Source: Glandiceps talaboti
Lineage: Eukaryota > Hemichordata > Enteropneusta > Spengelidae
Assembly: GCF_964340395.1 (NCBI RefSeq)
Contig: NC_135566.1
Coordinates: 5,876,501 to 5,940,500 of the forward strand
Direction of reading: 5' to 3'
Length of the DNA: 64,000 bases
The notes under the pieces are model-generated. The model was not told the DNA's origin, made no database searches, and saw only the letters and a list, made by a program, of their open reading frames with translations. This document shows positions 51,001-64,000 of the stretch, in pieces (position 1 is the first letter of the stretch; each line of letters starts with the position of its first letter). The position numbers and the translations under genes were made by a program.

Positions 51001-53475
51001 CAGTGTAAACAGAGAACAAGTCAAATGAAACAAGACCATGGCAGTATTACAGGGAATATTATCATGTTTGTCTTAGTGTAAGCCTATCGTGTTTTACAAA
51101 CCCCCCCCCCCCCCCTTATCCTCGCGCAACCCTCTCATTGCGCCTCATTTCAGGGTAGTATGATAAGCAGTATTGAAATACAAATAAGCAAATTTATATC
51201 ATGAAGTTACTGCTGATGTCCAAATATGGGTTGCTGATGTCCAAATATGGGTTTACACTTGGACAACATTGTTAATCATCAAACCCGTTGTATTATTCAC
51301 ACAGTTACTTACTGTCTAGTATCCGATATCATCATCATTAACACCAACAATGCAGTTTCCAAAAAGTTACTATTCATCAACCAGTATTTCTACAAGATTG
51401 TAGACAAAAGTTGTGCCAAGAGATTGAATTCAAAGCATAAATCTCACAACAGCGGATCATTCCAGTAAAGAGCGCCCTCAACTGCAGTTCTTACATGAGG
51501 TTATTTCTTTTGTTTTTCTTACTCCTACAAAATGACCAAACTATGATTTTATGATGCTACAAACACTTTATAAGACAAAGCTTGTAATTGGTCAAATGTA
51601 TGCCAATGACATTGTGTGTTACATACTATGTTATGTATTGGTCACTAGTGGGCTCTGGATCATGTAATTGTCAATTGAGGGCACTGTTTACTGAAAAGAG
51701 ATAAGTTCACTAACCTTGTATTTGACAATGTGTAAAAAACAAAAAAATAAAATATACAAACATATGTATTGAAAATTCATAACTTTGACTTTGAACAACA
51801 CAGGTCAATTTTAACTAGTGTATAGTTTGTAATGCAAAACAAAAGTTGACCGTTTTACATTCATTTGTATTTTGTGTTCAAGTATTATTTTCAAAGGTTA
51901 AAAGTCGTGTTGTTTTTACACTGAATAAGTCTTTCAACTTTTACATCATTGCAGCAACATTTCAAAAAGGCATTTTCACACACACACAACCCTTTTTTTT
52001 TTTACAAGTAATTGTTTGTGATGTTTAACATTCCCATAGTAGAATCTCATCTGTCCACACTTTTCTGCATAGATGTGTAAGCACATCAAAGTTATGTAAG
52101 TTGTGGTGGTGTATCCACCTTTGTTTTTTTTTAGTTATTATGCGGCATAAAGCGTTTTGAAGTTTTTAAGTTAAACTGGTCTGTGAAGACCGCTGTGTTC
52201 TCTGTCTCAGGGGAGTTGATCGACAGTTGTTTCTGTTTTTATGTTGTTTTTAATGTTTTCAAGTAAAAAGTGATAAGTATATAAGCATGTCAACATTTTG
52301 ACAGCTAAAGGGTATAAGTATAACATATAAGCATGTTTATTTAATATATACTCTATCTGGAATATCTGGTGGTGGGTATATATATAGTGCCATCTATGTC
52401 AAACACAGTAATTCTTTTGTTTTTATGAAACTCCCATCTGATTGGTTGATAAGTGAATCACATTATTACATTTTTTAAAAATCTATGCATGAAGGTGGTG
52501 AAGTAAAATTGATGAAAGTTACATAAAAAGTGCCTTGGTCCTCATATGTTTCTAATGAAATGCAAATTACGGTGTAACTATAGCAATATGTAAATCTATA
52601 CTCTAAATCTGAAGGAATGGTTTTGGGTGAAATTTTGAAGACTTGTTGAGCAAGGTTTTTATCAAAAAGTTGTATCAAATGAACTGACGAAGAAAAAAGG
52701 AACCATTGATGTAAACTTGAATTTGAGAAAGATCTTGAGTGTGATTTCTGAATGATATGATATTTGAAATGATATAAAAACCCGACAACAATCAATTGAA
52801 AGTTGATATGTACAGGAACATAGAAGTTAAGTAGATGGTAAAAACGAAAGTATTTGTTTTGTCGTAGTTTTGTTGTTAGAGGGCGTAATTCAATATTACA
52901 TGTACTTGCACATTCTATGTAATACAGTGACTTGAATGGCGTGGTATCAACATTATTTGCTACTCTGTACCATTCTGTATCTGTACTTACACAAATCAAA
53001 AACTTTTTTTTTTTTGCATTTATGACAATATTTTTCATCTTTTGTGATTTCATGTATTTTGTGTGAATATACATATATATATATTTTAATCAGGAGTTGG
53101 TGATGGTAAAAATTCTTGATTACTTCTCCAAGTACTACTTCAATTTTGTACCAAATAGTCCTTTAACTAATTGTATGATCCTACAGTAATGTAAAATTGT
53201 AAAATTATAATTATAAAAACTATTGTATATTTTTATCCTTAAATTCAATCTGAAATCAGACCTTGATAAGAGTGGGGTTTTTTTTCTCTTTTTGATATGA
53301 ACTCATATTTGACCAAAGAATTGTACAAATTGTAAACTGCATTTGTATATGATCACCAATTGTGTCTTTCAGGAAAAGACCTCCAGATTTTGTAGCCTTG
53401 AACTTTGAAGTCTGTAGAATCATTATATTATATATATGTGAATTGTAGAAATAAACTAATGCAACAAATGATAAT
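51001..53475 (+). other. 3' untranslated region of the coiled-coil gene
   Basis: AT-rich sequence after the TAG stop. AATAAA words lie at about 51746-51751 and 53450-53455, so a short and a long 3' UTR are possible. A C-run lies at about 51100-51114. The 199-codon open frame on the opposite strand at 52475-53074 has no recognisable domain and is probably chance. Confidence 0.6.
53450..53455 (+). terminator. Poly(A) signal AATAAA (distal)
   Basis: A canonical hexamer in GTAGAAATAAACTAATGC, about 2.45 kb after the stop, with T/G-rich sequence downstream. Confidence 0.6.
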
Positions 53476-53699
53476 GAGTGAATTAGCCTGCCTCATTTAT
53501 TTTATTGTGTTCATGTTTCCTTGTATGTGCCTTGGAAATTAAGTTTTGCTGTTACTTCATCAACCCATTCTCAGTAAATTACCATTAAAAATTCAGAGGT
53601 CATTATGCAAATTTTTCATGTGAAAGGTCAAAATGATCTCAAAATGAACTCATTTGAAAATCCAAATGACCACCAAATACTGAGTTTAACTCTGGGGAA

Positions 53700-53811
53700 A
53701 ACAAGCAGGTGACACCCCCCCCCCAACAAAACAAAACAAAACAAGCTAGTGACCCCCCCCAACAAAACAAAACAAGCTAATGACCCCCCCCCCCCCCCCC
53801 CCCCCCCCCCC
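53700..53811. repeat. Low-complexity ACAAAACAAG/C-run tandem
   Basis: Three decaying units of C-run plus CAACAAAACAAAACAAGCTA end in about 28 consecutive C bases. Confidence 0.9.
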
Positions 53812-54024
53812 ATTTCATTATTTTTCAAAAGGATCAGGAGGAAACTTTCATATGGCAAAGTTTTGAGAAATTTAAATGACTTCAGTTTTCTGGCAACATT
53901 GATTGAGACGACTATTTGAAGTTTTAAATGCTATGTACAATTACAAGTACCCCTGACATGTACCTATAATGGTACAACCTTTAATACTCCATCTCTCCAA
54001 GTAGTATACAACTCAGATTGTTAC

Positions 54025-54104
54025 TCTCGGTTACCCAGCCTCTCGCCGCTGGGGGCTCTGCCTACGAGAAGAGCCCCCAGCGGTGAGAGTGCGGGTAACC
54101 GAGA
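54025..54104. mobile_element. GC-rich 35-bp-arm hairpin (foldback element)
   Basis: The left arm 54025-54059 (TCTCGGTTACCC..., GCCGCTGGGGGCTCT) pairs with the right arm 54070-54104 (AGAGCCCCCAGCGGTGAGAG..., GGGTAACCGAGA) with about four mismatches in 35 and a 10-base loop. It is much richer in GC than its surroundings. It could be a MITE or a cruciform-forming sequence. Confidence 0.7.
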
Positions 54105-54650
54105 CTATCTAAAATGTGTACACGCCAACCACCTGTTTTGTCCACGCTGATTGACACATCAATTGATGTAGTCAATATAACAGTTTAAATACTATGTGGT
54201 TCACGATATGTATGTATCAAACTATGAAGCTCTCAATGTCTATTTCTTTGATTTGCCAAATTTCAGAATATATTATTACTAGAGGGTGGTTGCACTGGTT
54301 ACTATGTCTAGTATCACCCTACAAAGCCGTGGGTGAAGACGGGATACTGGTACCATGAATACATTGTTTTTAAAACACCACCAAATCGCTATGACTACCT
54401 GTATGACCTCAGTTGACCACATCATGGGTTTTGATCGTGACCTCACTTGACCCAATCAGTTAGTAAATGACTGTTAACATGTGGTTAAAGATTTATCTCT
54501 GGTACCAACATCTGGAGGCATAGGTTATCTCTCGTCTATGTGTTGTATTAGTTTTTATGTTAATGATGTGTTTATTTGGAACGTAGTTAGGGTCTGTCAG
54601 ATCAAAGGACAACAACACATCACTTCAACGTTTTCGTCCCAGCAACCAAC

Positions 54651-61619
<6,969 letters not shown>

Positions 61620-61896
61620 AAGTCTTAGCTTTGGTTACAATATATTTTACCATGACCAGTGGACAAATCAACCACAACCGTATGGTATGGAAAACGGTCA
61701 AGTCCGCCAATATTTACTGTTTTTTTCTAGACCTGTCACTACGTTATTTCCTACTAGCAGCAAATGAGCCAATAGTCGATATAGATAGAGGGGACAACAG
61801 CGGACCCTTAGTATTGACAGAGGCATCACTCCACACACAGAACTTACAAAATGGCAAAGTTACAGCAAACTTAGGATTTGAGCACAAATACTAGTA

Positions 61897-61902
61897 AATA
61901 AA
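61897..61902 (+). terminator. Poly(A) signal AATAAA of the LU-TSR gene
   Basis: A canonical AATAAA in CTAGTAAATAAAGATGC, about 280 bp after the stop codon. Confidence 0.6.
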
Positions 61903-63146
61903 GATGCACCAAGAGTTCCAAGATTCAAGGACACATGATTTGTTACAAGACTAGTTGTGTAATCCCAGAGTAGCGTTTGATTTTTTTCTTGGACACTAGT
62001 CCAGATTGTTACGTATACAGTCATGTACATATTAGGCTCAGTAAGTAAATGTTGTTTGTTTACTACATGTAGTAGCTTTCAACATTCTAATTTTGGTTGT
62101 AAAAATAACAGAAATACATTTACAGTTTTGGTTATTGTTTCTAATTTATTAGTCACTGATGACTTTAAATATATGTAATAAGCAATATAAATGATCGACT
62201 TATTAATTTTATTTTGGGGGGATCGAGTACTATTTCATATAAAGGTGAACACCACTCCCTGAAAAAAAAGACATTTTCCTATGTGTTCTGGAGAGTCATT
62301 TCATAACTTAACCTCACCTACAATTACTATCGATTTCCTTTTCAGGGTATCTTTGCTATGGGCTATTGCATCATGGGAGTCTGCAGAAATAATACATTCA
62401 TGGTTGCACAATGAATATTCATGACTCCTGAGTGTTTATTCCCTTCAGTGTAAAACATCTCTAATGAATAGTCTTTGTTTATAACACTACTGATCCGTTT
62501 TTCACCCATGACCATAAAATCTGCACTCTATGGTCAGTATATATGTATTTCCCGCCATTTCTTAATTTGTATTAAAAGTTTGTTCTTCAGAGTTTTACAC
62601 CCTGGAATGGCCTGGATCTAGGCCTCCATAGTTTTGAAAAAATTAACATCCGGTAAAATACAAAAAAATAGGGCCTACACATGTGGATTTCAATAAAAAC
62701 TAGTTGTTTTCCATACCTCATTAATATCATTAATTGCTGGGTAAAAAGGATTTTCAACCTGATTTTACACCCTTTCCCGTATTCACGGGGGGGATGAGGG
62801 TGGGGGTGGTGGCATAGGGGCGTGTAATATTTCATAGATTATTGTTTTCCAGGTCTACAGACTAAATATAACAACCTCTTGAATATATATTCCTACCTGT
62901 AAGGAGAAAAGAATATTTCTACTATTATAGAGATTGATACATTTGTAGCAGCAGGATTCGTACGATATTTTCCTAAGAAAACGGCAATCTAAGCAATAAT
63001 GCGTGCCCCTGTGGGTGGTGGTGGGAGTGTCAGTGGGGAATCACGGTAATATTATAATATTGCCAGGGTTAAGCGTTGTCACCATGCCACTGATACAGCG
63101 CCCTCAACGTACGATCATGCCACATCCAAGGTCATCATTTGCCAAG
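61903..63146. other. Intergenic spacer upstream of the HIRIP3-like gene
   Basis: Holds a reverse copy of the dispersed repeat (about 62343-62480) and otherwise AT-rich sequence. The last 150 bp probably contain the HIRIP3-like promoter and 5' UTR, but no TATA box is evident. Confidence 0.6.
62343..62480 (-). repeat. Dispersed ATGAATATTCAT repeat, copy C (reverse)
   Basis: GGCTATTGCATCATGGGAGT, then ATGGTTGCACAATGAATATTCATGA, is the reverse complement of the block near 17455-17545, followed here by related sequence up to AACATCTCTAATGAATA. Confidence 0.8.
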
Positions 63147-64000
63147 ATGGCGACTACTGCTGAAGATGTCATGAGATCTTCCGTAGACGAAGTTTTAGAT
63201 GATACGGTGGACCTTCGGTAAGTTAACATAATGTAAGACTGTCTGATTGATTTCATACTCATGATTCGAGCACATGTATGATTCTTAGTTGTTTACTTTA
63301 CCGTCCGTAATAAGGTACAGCAAAATGGCGGGAAAGTTGAATTCAAGAAAGGAAGAAATGTCTTCCTTGTGTTATCCGTATTCTAATATCTAAACCCAAG
63401 CGGAGAAATCAGTATCACTGGATTAGCCCATGGATCTATTATTGAGATTAGCCTAAGTCCTCCATAATTTGTTATTTTTTATGTAGCATTTTTTCACAGT
63501 GGTACTGCATACTCGAAGAACTTTGCATCCCTGCACAGACCTAAATGCCACCACGACCCTTTACTACTTCCGCAATTTTCTACTCAGGGCTCTAAATTAA
63601 GTTTTTCCTTTGGTAGTCCTTATTTCAGAAATTGGTAGCCAAGGATGGTGACCAATAGTCCTGTGTTCCTGAACTGAAAACAGAGTTCCTCTAAAGTATG
63701 TGTTTATAATTAAAATACTTTCATGTCCATAAATCTTCCATCTTCATCACATGAATGAGTGGGCTACCTGTTGCAAATTATGGTAGCCCAATGACAAGAA
63801 TTGGCAGTCTGTGGACACAGGACTACTGTTAATATGACTGTTAATTTAGAGCCCTGCAATTGAACATCCAATTTCTAAAATATATATATTTGTATTATCA
63901 GGTCTATCACATTAAAGGATATAAGACATAGCTATCTGAAACATGTTGGCAAGGCGTCACTCAGCAAAGAAGAAAAACCTGTATTTAAGAAAATCGTCAA
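63147..64000 (+). CDS. HIRIP3: HIRIP3-like histone chaperone, N-terminal part (cut by window end)
   Basis: Exons 63147-63217 and 63902 to beyond 64000. The donor GTAAGT leaves 'CG' and the acceptor TATTATCAG supplies the 'G' of an Arg codon, so phases agree. The start ATG has the context CCAAGATGGCG. An in-frame upstream ATG at 63084 would add 21 residues. The product reads MATTAEDVMRSSVDEVLDDT, then SITLKDIRHSYLKHVGK and SLSKEEKPVFKKIV. This matches the N-terminal block of vertebrate HIRIP3, where a Ser-Leu-Thr helix is followed by RxYLxHxGxxxLxxEEKxxxKxxV. HIRIP3 is a nuclear CHZ-type H2A-H2B chaperone that binds HIRA (established knowledge). The acidic and CHZ parts lie beyond the window. 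Confidence 0.7.
63586..63857. mobile_element. hAT-like MITE (CAGGGCTCTAAATTAA ends)
   Basis: It begins CAGGGCTCTAAATTAAG and ends TTAATTTAGAGCCCTG, perfect inverted ends of about 16 bp. The internal words TGGTAGTCC and GGTAGCCC also occur in both orientations. CAGGGCTC-type ends are typical of hAT elements. It lies in intron 1 of the HIRIP3-like gene and has no transposase. An 8-bp target duplication is not clear. Confidence 0.7.

Larger units (their letters stand above)
53476..54650. other. Intergenic spacer
   Basis: Separates the coiled-coil gene from the Ly6-domain gene. It contains a three-copy (AACAAAACAAAACAAGCTARTGACCC) low-complexity stretch with a 28-base C-run at 53784-53811, and a GC-rich hairpin at 54025-54104. 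No coding frame is supported. Confidence 0.7.

Noticed and set aside
52475-53074. 199-codon open frame on the minus strand
   Set aside because: It lies in the 3' UTR of the coiled-coil gene, is made of AT-rich codons, and has no recognisable domain, splice context or start context. Probably chance.

Overview
This is animal (metazoan) nuclear DNA: AT-rich, with many small exons separated by GT-AG introns, abundant microsatellites and short inverted-repeat (MITE-like) elements, and no prokaryotic signals. Gene content (Ly6/uPAR domains, a thrombospondin type-1 repeat, a HIRIP3-like histone-chaperone start, a long coiled-coil protein with a KRAP/ITPRID-like motif) and marine-invertebrate-style dispersed repeats suggest an invertebrate deuterostome (hemichordate, echinoderm or cephalochordate). 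I cannot name the species. All supported genes lie on the + strand.

Layout. 1-12035: no firm gene; intron or intergenic DNA with tandem and dispersed repeats, one weak exon candidate (4418-4492) and a possible Tigger-like MITE. 12036-51000: one large gene whose 5' end is not recognised. It starts with a giant 4,044-bp exon (Ser/Glu-rich, KRAP-like motif) followed by 20 small exons encoding an almost continuous coiled coil. All junction phases agree and give 2,340 residues from the first full codon to the stop at 51000. Two additional ATG-containing phase-0 exons with no upstream acceptor (25664-25789 and 38257-38487) look like internal alternative first exons, so long, middle and short isoforms are predicted. 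A 33-nt in-frame microexon lies at 33240-33272. The 3' UTR runs to about 53.47 kb.

54651-61619: a complete ten-exon gene for a secreted, probably GPI-anchored 408-residue protein with the order signal peptide, Ly6/uPAR, Ly6/uPAR, thrombospondin type-1, Ly6/uPAR, hydrophobic tail. The first two Ly6 domains have matching exon lengths (72 and 124 nt), the mark of a domain duplication. 63147 to the window end: the first two exons of a HIRIP3-like gene, cut by the window edge.

The three genes have no evident functional link. The most interesting items are the nested alternative first exons, the microexon, the Ly6-Ly6-TSR-Ly6 architecture, and several inverted-repeat elements, one of which sits inside a 42-bp tandem array.
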